From positions 1-40,256 of the forward strand of contig JANYJY010000025.1 of the NCBI GenBank assembly GCA_025358295.1: a stretch of DNA of 40,256 bases, in the 5' to 3' direction. The stretch is from Gammaproteobacteria bacterium (GTDB lineage Bacteria > Pseudomonadota > Gammaproteobacteria > Steroidobacterales > Steroidobacteraceae). The notes beneath the pieces are model-generated. The model ran no database searches, was not told where the DNA came from, and saw nothing but the letters and a program-made list of their open reading frames with translations. Shown here one piece after another: positions 16,891 to 25,012 of the stretch (the stretch's first letter is position 1; every line of letters starts with the position of its first letter). A program made the translations under genes and the position numbers.

Positions 16891-18894
16891 TCACTCAATA
16901 CGCAGCGCGAGCGTTCGCGCAAGCTCGCCTAGATCGGTCAACGGTGCCGAGCACGTCATCCCGGTACACACATAGGCCGCCGTCCCGGCCACGGCGCGCT
17001 TCGTAGAGAGCGCGGACGGGAGTTCCTCGGCATCGCGGGGTATGGCGAATATCATGCGCGCGGGTGCGTACAAAGCCCCAATCTTTGCCGACCATTCCGC
17101 GATTCGAAGTGCATCGCCACGGATAATCAGGATTTGTACGGACGTCAGGAAGTCCTCCAGTGCATTCGCCACGCTCATATGTGCTGGAGGGTATTGCTGG
17201 AGCAGGGGCCATCCTGCCCGCAAGGTGCGCTCGGCGGCGTCCAAGTAGGGTAGCTCGCCGAGCAAATATCCCAGCCGACACAGCACCGATGCCGCAATTC
17301 CATTTCCGGACGGGGTGGCGTCGTCGCTGAATGTTTTGGTGCGATGAATGAGCCGCTCGTGATCGCTGGCGGTGAAGAAAAATCCGCCGTCGGCGGCATC
17401 CTCGAATTGCAACAGCAGCGCATCCATCAATGATTTCGCGAACGTCAGGTCGCTGCTCCGCCAGCGCGATTGCAACAACTCGAGCAAGGCGTCGGCGAGA
17501 AATGCGTAGTCATCGAGGTAAGCCGGTAAGTGGGCTCGTCCGTCCTTGGTGGTCGCCAGCAGGCGGCCGTCGCGCCATAGGTTGCGACAAATAAAATCGA
17601 CGGCGGCCGTTGCGGCGTCGGCCAAGTCGGGGCGATGCAGCACGCGCGCGGCGATCGCCAATCCCTTGATCATGAGTGCGTTCCATGACGTGAGAATCTT
17701 CTCATCGCGCGCCGGCCACACGCGCAAGTCACGCACTTTCAATAGTTTGGCGCGTGCGGACTGGATCAAATCGTCGACCGCTTGCGGCGATTCTCCGAGT
17801 GCGGCCGCAATGGCATCGATGGACTCATAGGTGTGTAGATGCCACTCAGCTTCGAAGTTGGCATCCCTATCCAAGCCGAAGCGGCGCGAAAATGCCGCGT
17901 ATTCCTGCGGACTCAACAGCGGTTCAACTTCGGTCCGGGTCCAAATGTAGAACTTTCCCTCGTGTCCCTCCGAATCCGCATCCAAGCTGGAATAAAATCC
18001 GCCTTGCGGCGAGCGCATATCGCGCAAGGCCCAATCCGCCGTCTCGCCAGCGATCCGTATGAACAGCGCTTCGCCGGTGGCGAGCGCGCCCCTCGAGTAC
18101 TCGCAGAGCAGCTGGCCGTTGTCATACAGCATCTTTTCGAAGTGCGGAATCATCCACTGCCCATCGACGGAATAGCGCGAAAACCCACCGCCCAGTTGAT
18201 CATAAATGCCACCTTCCGCCATGCGCGTCAGGCTCAGGCTCGCCATATACAGGGCCTTGAGATCCGGGCTGGTACCGGCCGATGTGCGGTACCAATGGCG
18301 CATACATCGCTCGATGCTGCCGGGGTGGGGAAATTTAGGGGCCTGGTTGAAGCCGCCGCACTGGCTGTCGAAGGTCCGCTCGAAGGCCGCGCGCGCCTCG
18401 TCCAGCGGCGCTGCATCGAGTTCGACGCTCGCGGGTGCGGGTCCCGTGGTGAGTTGCGCGAGGGCGAGTTGCAATTGCTCGTTCTGCTTGCCGATTTCCG
18501 CGCCGTGAGCGTGATAGTACTCGGCCACTCGTCGTAGCAGATCGCCGAAGGCGGGCATCCCGTAGCGCGGTTCTTTCGGAAAGTACGTGCCACCAAAAAA
18601 CGGCGCCTGGCCTGCCGGCGTCAGGAACATCGTCAGCGGCCAGCCCCCGGAGTCATGAGTAATGAGCTGCTGAGCTGCCTGGTAGATCTTGTCCAGATCC
18701 GGCCGTTCTTCCCTATCCACTTTGATGTTGATGAACAGTCGATTCATCAGGGCTGCGGTCTCGGGGTCCTCGAATGACTCGTGCGCCATGACGTGGCACC
18801 AATGGCAGGCTGAGTAGCCGATCGACAGCAATATGGGCTTGTCTTGCTGCTGGGCCGCGAGTAAAGCCGGCTCTCCCCACGGATGCCAATCCAC
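16891..18894 (-). CDS. Thioredoxin-domain protein, YyaL/DUF255 family
   Basis: A cytoplasmic protein of the YyaL/SSP411 family. It has an N-terminal thioredoxin-like domain with CHWCH ([18 protein letters not shown]) and a long alpha/alpha-toroid domain resembling glycan epimerases, for example [52 protein letters not shown] and [10 protein letters not shown]. Biochemical function is unknown. The first usable start in frame is GTG 18894 ([11 protein letters not shown]), giving 667 residues. However, family-like residues ([18 protein letters not shown]) are encoded in the same frame just upstream with no ATG, GTG or TTG before an in-frame TAA at 18976-18978. The true start is unresolved. Confidence 0.88.
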   Translation of the reverse strand: MDWHPWGEPALLAAQQQDKPILLSIGYSACHWCHVMAHESFEDPETAALMNRLFINIKVDREERPDLDKIYQAAQQLITHDSGGWPLTMFLTPAGQAPFFGGTYFPKEPRYGMPAFGDLLRRVAEYYHAHGAEIGKQNEQLQLALAQLTTGPAPASVELDAAPLDEARAAFERTFDSQCGGFNQAPKFPHPGSIERCMRHWYRTSAGTSPDLKALYMASLSLTRMAEGGIYDQLGGGFSRYSVDGQWMIPHFEKMLYDNGQLLCEYSRGALATGEALFIRIAGETADWALRDMRSPQGGFYSSLDADSEGHEGKFYIWTRTEVEPLLSPQEYAAFSRRFGLDRDANFEAEWHLHTYESIDAIAAALGESPQAVDDLIQSARAKLLKVRDLRVWPARDEKILTSWNALMIKGLAIAARVLHRPDLADAATAAVDFICRNLWRDGRLLATTKDGRAHLPAYLDDYAFLADALLELLQSRWRSSDLTFAKSLMDALLLQFEDAADGGFFFTASDHERLIHRTKTFSDDATPSGNGIAASVLCRLGYLLGELPYLDAAERTLRAGWPLLQQYPPAHMSVANALEDFLTSVQILIIRGDALRIAEWSAKIGALYAPARMIFAIPRDAEELPSALSTKRAVAGTAAYVCTGMTCSAPLTDLGELARTLALRIE

Positions 18895-19010
18895 CGGATT
18901 CTCCGCGTGCTGCAGCAGGTACGGGCTGGTTTCTGCGGCAAGGCGATTGCGCTGCGTGTTACAGCTCCGCGTCGGTTAGAATGCGCGCCACTATAGCCGA
19001 AGTCATTTCC

Positions 19011-20222
19011 ATGTCTGATCCCACTACTGCCGCAGAATTGCCTGCGCTGCGCTTAAAACGGAATGAAGACCGCCGTCTGCACGCCGGGCATCTATGGATC
19101 TTCAGCAATGAGGTCGATACCCAGCAAACGCCGCTGACCAAGTTCAAGGCGGGCGACCTCGTACGCGTATTGGCTCACAACGACCGCGCCTTGGGGCTGG
19201 CGTACGTGAATCCGCAGTCCCTGATCAGCGCGCGCCTGCTCGAGACGTGGAAGCTTCCCGATGCGGCCTGGCTGGCGGTGCGCTTTCGAGCGGCCTTGAG
19301 CATACGGGAGCGGCTGTATGCAAAACCCTACTACCGCCTGGTATACGGCGAGTCCGACGGGTTGCCGGGCCTGGTGATCGACCGTTATGGTTCAGCCTGC
19401 GTTGCGCAGATCGGTACCGCCGGCATGGAAAAGCTCAAGCCCCAGATTCTACAAGCGTTGGAGCAGGTTCTGCGCTGCAGTGCGCTGCTTTTCAAGAATG
19501 ACAGTTCGGCGCGCGAAATGGAGGGCCTTACCAGCTACGTGGAAGCCGCCAAGGGAAAATTCAATGAATCGAGCGCCGTCATCGAGGACGGCCTTGAATT
19601 TCAGGCCCCGCTGGCCGAAGGACAGAAGACCGGATGGTTCTTCGACCAGGCAGCCAACCGGCGAGCGCTCTCAAAATACGTGCGCAAGGGCGCTCGAGTT
19701 TTGGATGTGTTCAGCTATGTGGGAGCCTGGGGTGTGCGCGCGGCGCAGGCCGGCGCTAGCCAAGTGCTGTGCGTCGACAGTTCTGCGGCCGCGCTTGAAT
19801 TGGCCGCGAGCAACGCCGAGCGCAACGGCTTCAAGCTGGAAACGGTCAAAGGCGAGGCCTTCGATGTGCTGGAGGACCTGGCCAAGAAACGGGCTCGGTT
19901 CGAGGTCGTGGTGATCGATCCGCCGGCGTTCGCGAAGCGCAAGAAGGATCTGCCGAAGGCACTGGCCGCCTACAAGCGATTGAACCAATTGGCAATGCAG
20001 GTGACCGCGGACGACGGCATTCTCGTTTCCTGCTCCTGTTCGTATCATGTGAGCCCGGAAGACCTGCAGGAAGCCATAGCCAAGGCGGCGCGGGGGGCGG
20101 ACAAGCACGTGCAAATTCTGGAAGCGGGCGGCCAGTCGCCCGACCACCCGGTGCATCCCGCCATTCCCGAGACCCGATACCTGAAAGCCTATTTCTGCCG
20201 GGTTGGGGACAGTTTAAAGTAG
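19011..20222 (+). CDS. rlmI: 23S rRNA m5C methyltransferase, RlmI-like
   Basis: This SAM-dependent enzyme methylates a cytosine of 23S rRNA (C1962 in E. coli). The order is an N-terminal PUA domain (ALRLKRNEDRRLHAGHLWIFSNEVD), a central EEHEE-type region (YRLVYGESDGLPGLVIDRYG) and the Rossmann methyltransferase with VLDVFSYVGAWGVRAA, VVVIDPPAFAKRKKDL and SCSCSYHVSP containing the catalytic cysteine. I chose ATG 19011 (403 residues) over ATG 18981, because a TAGAAT -10-like box at 18977-18982 would start the RNA near 18989. It is divergent from the YyaL-family gene and 5 bases from lgt. Confidence 0.92.
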   Translation: MSDPTTAAELPALRLKRNEDRRLHAGHLWIFSNEVDTQQTPLTKFKAGDLVRVLAHNDRALGLAYVNPQSLISARLLETWKLPDAAWLAVRFRAALSIRERLYAKPYYRLVYGESDGLPGLVIDRYGSACVAQIGTAGMEKLKPQILQALEQVLRCSALLFKNDSSAREMEGLTSYVEAAKGKFNESSAVIEDGLEFQAPLAEGQKTGWFFDQAANRRALSKYVRKGARVLDVFSYVGAWGVRAAQAGASQVLCVDSSAAALELAASNAERNGFKLETVKGEAFDVLEDLAKKRARFEVVVIDPPAFAKRKKDLPKALAAYKRLNQLAMQVTADDGILVSCSCSYHVSPEDLQEAIAKAARGADKHVQILEAGGQSPDHPVHPAIPETRYLKAYFCRVGDSLK

Positions 20223-20227
20223 AGCGC

Positions 20228-21064
20228 ATGCTGACCTACCCACACATCAATCCCGTCGCCGTATCGATTGGCCCGGTATTAGGATTGGGACCCTTGCGCG
20301 TCCATTGGTACGGCATCATGTACCTCATCGGATTCGTCGCTGCCTGGTGGCTGGCGCGATACCGTGCGCGTAAGCCGGGATCGACATGGTCCGCCCTCGA
20401 TATCGATGACCTTATCTTTTATAGCGCCATCGGCGTCATCGTCGGCGGCCGGCTCGGCTGGTGCATATTCTACGGCCACGACGTGATCGCCGAGAATTGG
20501 CTTAACGTGTTCCACATCTGGGATGGCGGCATGTCCTTTCACGGCGGCATGACCGGCGTGCTGGTGGCGGGCATGGTCTTCGCGCGGGTCAAGAGCAAGC
20601 GAATCCCCGACGTGCTCGACTTCTTGGCGCCGCTGCCGGGCATCGGGCTCATGGCCGGCCGGTTGGGGAATTTCATCAATGGCGAACTGTGGGGCAAGCC
20701 GACCGATCTGCCCTGGGGCTTCGGCGTGCCGAATGCCGATGGCGTGCTGGTCGCGCGGCATCCCTCGCAGCTCTATGAGGCGGGCCTCGAAGGGTTGGTG
20801 TTGTTCTCGGTGCTGTGGTGGTTTACGAGCAAGCCGCGGCCGCGTCTGGCGCCCACCGGTCTGTTTCTGCTCCTGTACGGATGCGCGCGCTTCACCGTCG
20901 AATGGGTTCGCCTGCCCGATGCGAATATCGGCTATCTGGTCGGCAATTGGTTGACCATGGGCATGCTGTTGACAACACCCATGATTTTCATCGGCGCCGG
21001 AATGATGATGTATGCCTATCGGCGCAACGCGCCGAGCGGCAATCTGGGTGCAGTGACAGCCTGA
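20228..21064 (+). CDS. lgt: Prolipoprotein diacylglyceryl transferase
   Basis: Inner-membrane enzyme that transfers diacylglycerol from phosphatidylglycerol to the lipobox cysteine of prolipoproteins. Its 278 residues have about seven membrane segments. They include [11 protein letters not shown], a [10 protein letters not shown] segment, [13 protein letters not shown] and the Lgt signature [13 protein letters not shown]. The C-terminal [13 protein letters not shown] is also typical. Its TGA overlaps the thyA ATG by one base, the usual lgt-thyA pairing of proteobacteria. Confidence 0.97.
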   Translation: MLTYPHINPVAVSIGPVLGLGPLRVHWYGIMYLIGFVAAWWLARYRARKPGSTWSALDIDDLIFYSAIGVIVGGRLGWCIFYGHDVIAENWLNVFHIWDGGMSFHGGMTGVLVAGMVFARVKSKRIPDVLDFLAPLPGIGLMAGRLGNFINGELWGKPTDLPWGFGVPNADGVLVARHPSQLYEAGLEGLVLFSVLWWFTSKPRPRLAPTGLFLLLYGCARFTVEWVRLPDANIGYLVGNWLTMGMLLTTPMIFIGAGMMMYAYRRNAPSGNLGAVTA

Positions 21065-21858
21065 TGCGGCAGTATCTCGATTTTCTGCGCCATATCAAAC
21101 AAACGGGCGCGCGTAAGAGCGATCGTACGGGCACCGGCACATTGAGCGTGTTCGGTTACCAAATGCGGTTCGATCTCGCAGCTGGCTTTCCCCTGGTTAC
21201 CACCAAGAAGCTGCATCTGCCGTCCATCATTCATGAGCTCCTGTGGTTTCTGAGCGGCGACACCAATGTGAAGTATTTGCGCGACCGCGGCGTCAGCATC
21301 TGGGACGAGTGGGCCGACGCAGACGGCAACCTGGGGCCTGTGTACGGCAAGCAGTGGCGCAGTTGGCCGGCCGCCGACGGCACCAATGTGGATCAGCTTG
21401 CGCGAGTGATTGAGCAGCTGAGGAGCAACCCGGACTCGCGGCGCATTCTCGTGAGCGCGTGGAACGTCGGGGAATTGGATCAGATGGCGCTGCTGCCGTG
21501 TCATGCTCTTTTCCAGTTCTATGTAGCCGGCAACCGCCTGTCCTGCCAGCTCTACCAGCGCAGCGCCGACGCCCTGCTGGGTGTGCCGTTCAATATCGCC
21601 TCCTACGCACTGCTCACCCATCTGTTGGCGCAACAATGCGATCTCGAAGTCGGTGACTTCGTGTGGACGGGCGGGGATTGCCATCTATACCTGAATCATC
21701 TGGAGCAGGCCGATTTGCAATTGAGCCGCGAGCCCTATCCGCTCCCCCGGCTGGTTCTGCGGCGCCGGCCGCCCAGTTTATTCGACTATTCCTTCGAGGA
21801 TTTCGAAATCCTCGATTATCGTTTCCACGCTGCAATCAAGGCTCCCATCGCTGTATGA
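21064..21858 (+). CDS. thyA: Thymidylate synthase
   Basis: It converts dUMP to dTMP with methylenetetrahydrofolate. ATG 21064 gives 264 residues, the length of the E. coli enzyme; a longer frame starting inside lgt is not used. Motifs are [43 protein letters not shown], catalytic [35 protein letters not shown] and GDCHLYLNH. It sits between lgt and the SET-domain gene and overlaps both by a few bases, so the three are probably translated together. Confidence 0.98.
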   Translation: MRQYLDFLRHIKQTGARKSDRTGTGTLSVFGYQMRFDLAAGFPLVTTKKLHLPSIIHELLWFLSGDTNVKYLRDRGVSIWDEWADADGNLGPVYGKQWRSWPAADGTNVDQLARVIEQLRSNPDSRRILVSAWNVGELDQMALLPCHALFQFYVAGNRLSCQLYQRSADALLGVPFNIASYALLTHLLAQQCDLEVGDFVWTGGDCHLYLNHLEQADLQLSREPYPLPRLVLRRRPPSLFDYSFEDFEILDYRFHAAIKAPIAV

Positions 21859-22460
21859 AAAAAGCTCCGACTCGCCGCCGCGCTCCCCTTTTCAAAGTGC
21901 GTCACTCGCCCATCCATGGATATGGAGTGTTTGCCGCGCGCCGCATTCGCAAGGGAACGACCGTCATCGAGTATCTCGGCGAGCGCGTGAGTCATGCGAA
22001 AGCCGATGCGCGCTACGAGGACAAGGACCCGAACGACAATCACACTTTTCTGTTCACGGTGGACGCGAGGACCGTGATCGATGCCGGCGTGAACGGCAAT
22101 GAGGCGCGGTACATCAATCATGGCTGCGACCCGAACTGCCAGAGCACGACCGAAAACAGGCGGATTTTCATCGAAGCCATTCGGACCATCCAGCCCGGCG
22201 AGGAACTCGCCTACGACTACCAGATCCAGCGCGACAGTGACGATGCGCCCAACGTCGATGAGATCTACGCCTGCCGCTGCGGAGCCAAAAATTGCCGCGG
22301 CAGCATGCTGGAGGAGCCCAAGAAGCCGCGCCAAGCCGCGCGGCGCGCGCCGCAGCGCGCCGCCGGGAAAAAGGGAGCTACCCGCAAAAATGGGGCAACT
22401 CGCAAGCGGGTGGCAAGGCGTGGCGGTACGGCGAAGCAGTCGCGGCGGAGTGGCCGCTGA
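21855..22460 (+). CDS. SET-domain lysine methyltransferase with basic histone-like tail
   Basis: A 201-residue protein whose residues 12-150 form a complete SET/post-SET domain: [26 protein letters not shown] (85-95), GEELAYDY (115-122) and the post-SET cysteines Cys140, Cys142, Cys147 with Cys95. SET enzymes methylate protein lysines using SAM. Residues 152-201 are almost entirely Lys, Arg, Ala and Gly with repeated GATRK units, like bacterial histone H1-type or AlgP tails, so DNA or RNA binding is likely. ATG 21855 overlaps the thyA stop (ATGA). The substrate is unknown; its own tail is one candidate. Confidence 0.88.
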   Translation: MKKAPTRRRAPLFKVRHSPIHGYGVFAARRIRKGTTVIEYLGERVSHAKADARYEDKDPNDNHTFLFTVDARTVIDAGVNGNEARYINHGCDPNCQSTTENRRIFIEAIRTIQPGEELAYDYQIQRDSDDAPNVDEIYACRCGAKNCRGSMLEEPKKPRQAARRAPQRAAGKKGATRKNGATRKRVARRGGTAKQSRRSGR

Positions 22461-23082
22461 CACCGATGTGTTCGCGCGCCGCCGATCCTTAAGCGTGGTG
22501 GCCGACTGGGGCGATGACTTGGGTATCGACGGTGTCGCCACTCGAGAGCAATTTCTGCCATCGGAGCAGATCCGCGCACTGGCCGAGTGCGCGAGGCTGC
22601 GACGGGAGCGGGGCGATTTCGGCGCGGCGCGCATCGGCAGCGATGAAACGCTGCAGCGTCGCGAGGAGATCCGCGGCGATTCTACCTGCTGGATAGTTCC
22701 ACCGCTTTTGACACCCGAAATTCCGTTGCTGGCTGAATTCGAACGCCTGCGTTTGGAGCTGAACATACAGGCTATGCTCGGTTTGTTTGAACTCGAGCTG
22801 CATTACGCGTGGTTTCCGCCAGGCGCCGGGTACGCACGCCACGTCGATCAACCCCTGGGACGCAGGCAGCGCCAGGTCTCTGTGGTGCTGTACTTGAACG
22901 AGAACTGGACGCCCGGGGCGGGGGGAGAGTTACGGATCTTCGGCGCTGACGAGCAGTATCGGGATATCGAACCGGTTGCCGGACGCCTGGTATGTTTTCT
23001 GACGCCGGGCCGCGAGCACGCGGTGCTGCCGACGAGCAGCGATCGCCTCAGCATCAGCGGCTGGTTCCGCGTCCGCGGTTAG
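22450..23082 (+). CDS. 2-oxoglutarate/Fe(II)-dependent oxygenase
   Basis: A prolyl-4-hydroxylase-like double-stranded beta-helix protein. Iron ligands His131 and Asp133 (YARHVDQP) and His190 (REHAVLP) are present, with Arg199 (SDRLSISGWFR) for 2-oxoglutarate; GGELRIF is a family landmark. Relatives hydroxylate protein side chains. The start is uncertain. GTG 22450 (210 residues, overlapping the SET stop by 11 bases) is used here, but GTG 22468, 22495 and 22498 are possible and ATG 22391 would overlap further. It follows the SET gene in the same apparent unit. Confidence 0.82.
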   Translation: MAADTDVFARRRSLSVVADWGDDLGIDGVATREQFLPSEQIRALAECARLRRERGDFGAARIGSDETLQRREEIRGDSTCWIVPPLLTPEIPLLAEFERLRLELNIQAMLGLFELELHYAWFPPGAGYARHVDQPLGRRQRQVSVVLYLNENWTPGAGGELRIFGADEQYRDIEPVAGRLVCFLTPGREHAVLPTSSDRLSISGWFRVRG

Positions 23083-23086
23083 CGCT

Positions 23087-23482
23087 GTGCCCGGGAGAAG
23101 AACATTCGCGGAACTATTCAGGCCGTCGAGTCGACCGACGTCGCGATCTTCGCAACCGGCGCAGCCCGAGGACAACCCTGCGATTCAAGCGATGTGGCAT
23201 GTGGTCTGTGCGATTCCTCGCGGTCAGGTCTTAACTTACGGGGTAGTGGCCCGTACCGCGGGGTTCCCGGGGCGTGCGCGTCAGGCAGGATTGGCATTGC
23301 GGCTTGCGCCCGATGCGATGAATCTCCCCTGGCATCGGGTCGTGGGCGCGGGCGGCCGCATCGTGTTTTCAAAAAATTCACATCAGCATAGGGAGCAGGC
23401 CAGGCGTCTGCGCGCTGAAGGCGTTTTGGTCAGAAACGGCCGCGTGCCCGATTCTGCCATGTCGCTGCTCGACGAGATCTAG
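23087..23482 (+). CDS. Alkyltransferase-like (ATL) DNA-binding protein, MGMT family
   Basis: It resembles the DNA-binding domain of O6-methylguanine-DNA methyltransferase: IPRGQVLTYGVVARTAGFPGRARQAGLAL, then NLPWHRVVGAGGRI. The acceptor cysteine of the PCHRV motif is Trp82 (PWHRV), as in ATL proteins. These bind O6-alkylguanine without repairing it and hand the lesion to nucleotide excision repair. There is an unusual N-terminal extension of about 30 residues rich in Arg/Ser/Pro. It starts at GTG 23087, four bases after the oxygenase stop. Confidence 0.88.
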   Translation: MPGRRTFAELFRPSSRPTSRSSQPAQPEDNPAIQAMWHVVCAIPRGQVLTYGVVARTAGFPGRARQAGLALRLAPDAMNLPWHRVVGAGGRIVFSKNSHQHREQARRLRAEGVLVRNGRVPDSAMSLLDEI

Positions 23483-23497
23483 GGAGGCGTAGCCTCC
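23483..23497 (+). terminator. Short GC-rich stem-loop after the ATL gene
   Basis: GGAGGC (23483-23488) pairs with GCCTCC (23492-23497) around a three-base loop, immediately after the ATL stop codon. No T-run follows, so it is at best a weak or factor-assisted terminator. It separates the lgt-thyA-SET unit from the catabolic locus. Confidence 0.3.
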
Positions 23498-23533
23498 GAA
23501 CGCAGCAAAAGCGTATGCTATAGTTTCAGTTAC

Positions 23534-23545
23534 TTGACGTGTCAA
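23534..23545. promoter_or_regulatory. Inverted repeat TTGAC-GT-GTCAA before the cyclase gene
   Basis: A 5-bp inverted repeat with a 2-bp spacer lies 15 bases before the cyclase ATG. A TATAGT box at 23519-23524 would start transcription near 23531, so the repeat would sit just downstream of the start point, a usual place for a repressor site. It does not resemble the CATATGATA element found elsewhere in this locus. The evidence is symmetry and position only. Confidence 0.35.
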
Positions 23546-23559
23546 CTAACGGATACCAC

Positions 23560-24345
23560 ATGAACTACTCGCAGACTCTTGCACAGTTGATCGGCGGCAT
23601 CGTCACCGGCGGCATTCGCGTGATCGATTTGACAGTGCCGCTCGCGGCGGAGACGCCCGTCATCAAGCTGCCGCCGCAATTTGCGCCGTCGAAATCATTC
23701 GAGCTCGAAGAGATCTCGCGTTATGACTCGCGCGGGCCGGCGTGGTATTGGAACAATATCTCGTGTGGCGAACATACCGGGACACATTTCGATGCCCCGA
23801 TACATTGGGTCACCGGCAAGGATTATCCGCAGAATGCGACGCATAATATTCCGGTGGATCGGTTCATCGGCCCTGCCTGCGTGATAGACGTCGCGCAACA
23901 GGCGCGGGAAAACGCCGATTTCCTGCTGACGACGGAAGTGGTCGAAAATTGGGAGCGCAAGCACGGCAAGATCCCCGAACACGCCTGGGTACTGATCCGC
24001 ACGGATTGGTCGAGGCGAGGCAGCGCCGAGGCATATCTGAATATTGCCGACGATGGTCCGCATACCCCGGGCTTTCATCCGGACTGTGTGCCATTCCTGG
24101 CGCGCGAACGCGACATTCTCGGCGTGGGCGTGGAGACGGTCGGTACCGATGCGGGTCAGGCAGCGACCTTCAATCCCATGTTTCCCTGCCACACCATCAT
24201 GCATGGATCGAACCGCTTTGGTCTCGCGAGCCTTACCAATCTCGACCAGCTGCCGCCCACCGGCGCCATCGTGATTGCGCCGCCGTTGAAAATCGTCAAC
24301 GGTTCCGGCAGCCCGCTGCGAGTGCTTGCCTTGGTGCCAGTTTAA
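23560..24345 (+). CDS. Cyclase-family metal hydrolase (KynB/isatin hydrolase type), cytoplasmic
   Basis: Members of this family (PF04199 type) are metal-dependent hydrolases, including bacterial arylformamidase KynB and isatin hydrolase. The metal motif is intact: H72-x-GTH76-x-D78-x-P-x-H82 (EHTGTHFDAPIHW). Further family segments are IRVIDLTVPLAAETP, HAWVLIRTDW and LGVGVETVGTDAG. There is no signal peptide. ATG 23560 gives 261 residues with ACGGA seven bases upstream; GTG 23539 would add seven residues. A second, exported member is encoded at 33.6 kb. The substrate is unknown; formamide or lactam hydrolysis is the family precedent. Confidence 0.85.
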   Translation: MNYSQTLAQLIGGIVTGGIRVIDLTVPLAAETPVIKLPPQFAPSKSFELEEISRYDSRGPAWYWNNISCGEHTGTHFDAPIHWVTGKDYPQNATHNIPVDRFIGPACVIDVAQQARENADFLLTTEVVENWERKHGKIPEHAWVLIRTDWSRRGSAEAYLNIADDGPHTPGFHPDCVPFLARERDILGVGVETVGTDAGQAATFNPMFPCHTIMHGSNRFGLASLTNLDQLPPTGAIVIAPPLKIVNGSGSPLRVLALVPV

Positions 24346-24351
24346 TCCGGG

Positions 24352-24855
24352 TTAACGCGATTTTGTGGTTGCGGAAGCGGCGATCCGCCGCTTGCGTTTC
24401 TTGGAATGCGGGGCTGGATGCGTTACTGAACCGGGCGCCTCGGAGTCGATCGCGAAGCGCTGCATCCGATTGACGAGTTCCGGTGGAATCGGTGTCGCCC
24501 GTGCGGTGGCGGCGGAAATGAACACGAGTACCTGCTTGGCGCGCATGCGCAACTCGCCTTGATGCGAGGCCTCGATGCGAAGTTCACAGGAAGTGGTGCC
24601 AGCTTTCACGGTCCAAAGATTGAAGGTCAGTCGCTCTCCGTAACGTGTCGGCCTGGCGAAATCGACGGTGAAATGCACGGAGGGCGTCAATATCTGCTTG
24701 TGGTGGAACAGCCCAGGAGCACTCGCCGCGAGACCGTCTTCGAACCAATCTTCAACGAAATCGCTGATCATTTCGAAATAGCGGGGATAGAACACCCAGC
24801 CGGCGGCGTCGCAGTGGCCGAAGCGAACCAGAATTTCGCGCTGAAATGCTGACAT
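24352..24855 (-). CDS. Hotdog-fold acyl-CoA thioesterase (4-hydroxybenzoyl-CoA thioesterase type)
   Basis: A 167-residue protein with the catalytic-loop pattern of this thioesterase class: VRFGHCDAAGWVFYPRYFEM, with Asp16 as the presumed catalytic residue, followed by VHFTVDFARPTRYGERL. The C-terminal 25 residues (PHSKKRKRRIAASATTKSR) are a basic tail not usual for the family. It converges on the cyclase gene with six bases between the stops. The substrate is unknown. It may serve the surrounding catabolic locus, since aryl-CoA or acyl-CoA products are plausible, or be unrelated. Confidence 0.82.
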   Translation of the reverse strand: MSAFQREILVRFGHCDAAGWVFYPRYFEMISDFVEDWFEDGLAASAPGLFHHKQILTPSVHFTVDFARPTRYGERLTFNLWTVKAGTTSCELRIEASHQGELRMRAKQVLVFISAATARATPIPPELVNRMQRFAIDSEAPGSVTHPAPHSKKRKRRIAASATTKSR

Positions 24856-24971
24856 GGCATGACTCCGCCGTTGATCTATTGCGCGAGCTTACCTGCAAGC
24901 GCCGGAAACCTGAACTGCCGCATTCCAGCGCGAGCCCGCCGGCCGCGACGGCAGATTCGTCATGCTAGACT

Positions 24972-24983
24972 GAACTCGAGTTC
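24972..24983. promoter_or_regulatory. Perfect palindrome GAACTCGAGTTC before the permease gene
   Basis: A 12-bp perfect palindrome about 30 bases before the permease start, in the likely promoter region (a TAAATA stretch follows at 24987-24992). It could be an operator. No second copy was noticed in the window, so the evidence is symmetry and position only. Confidence 0.35.
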
Positions 24984-25012
24984 GAATAAATAACCAGTAC
25001 TCAAGGGAAAGC

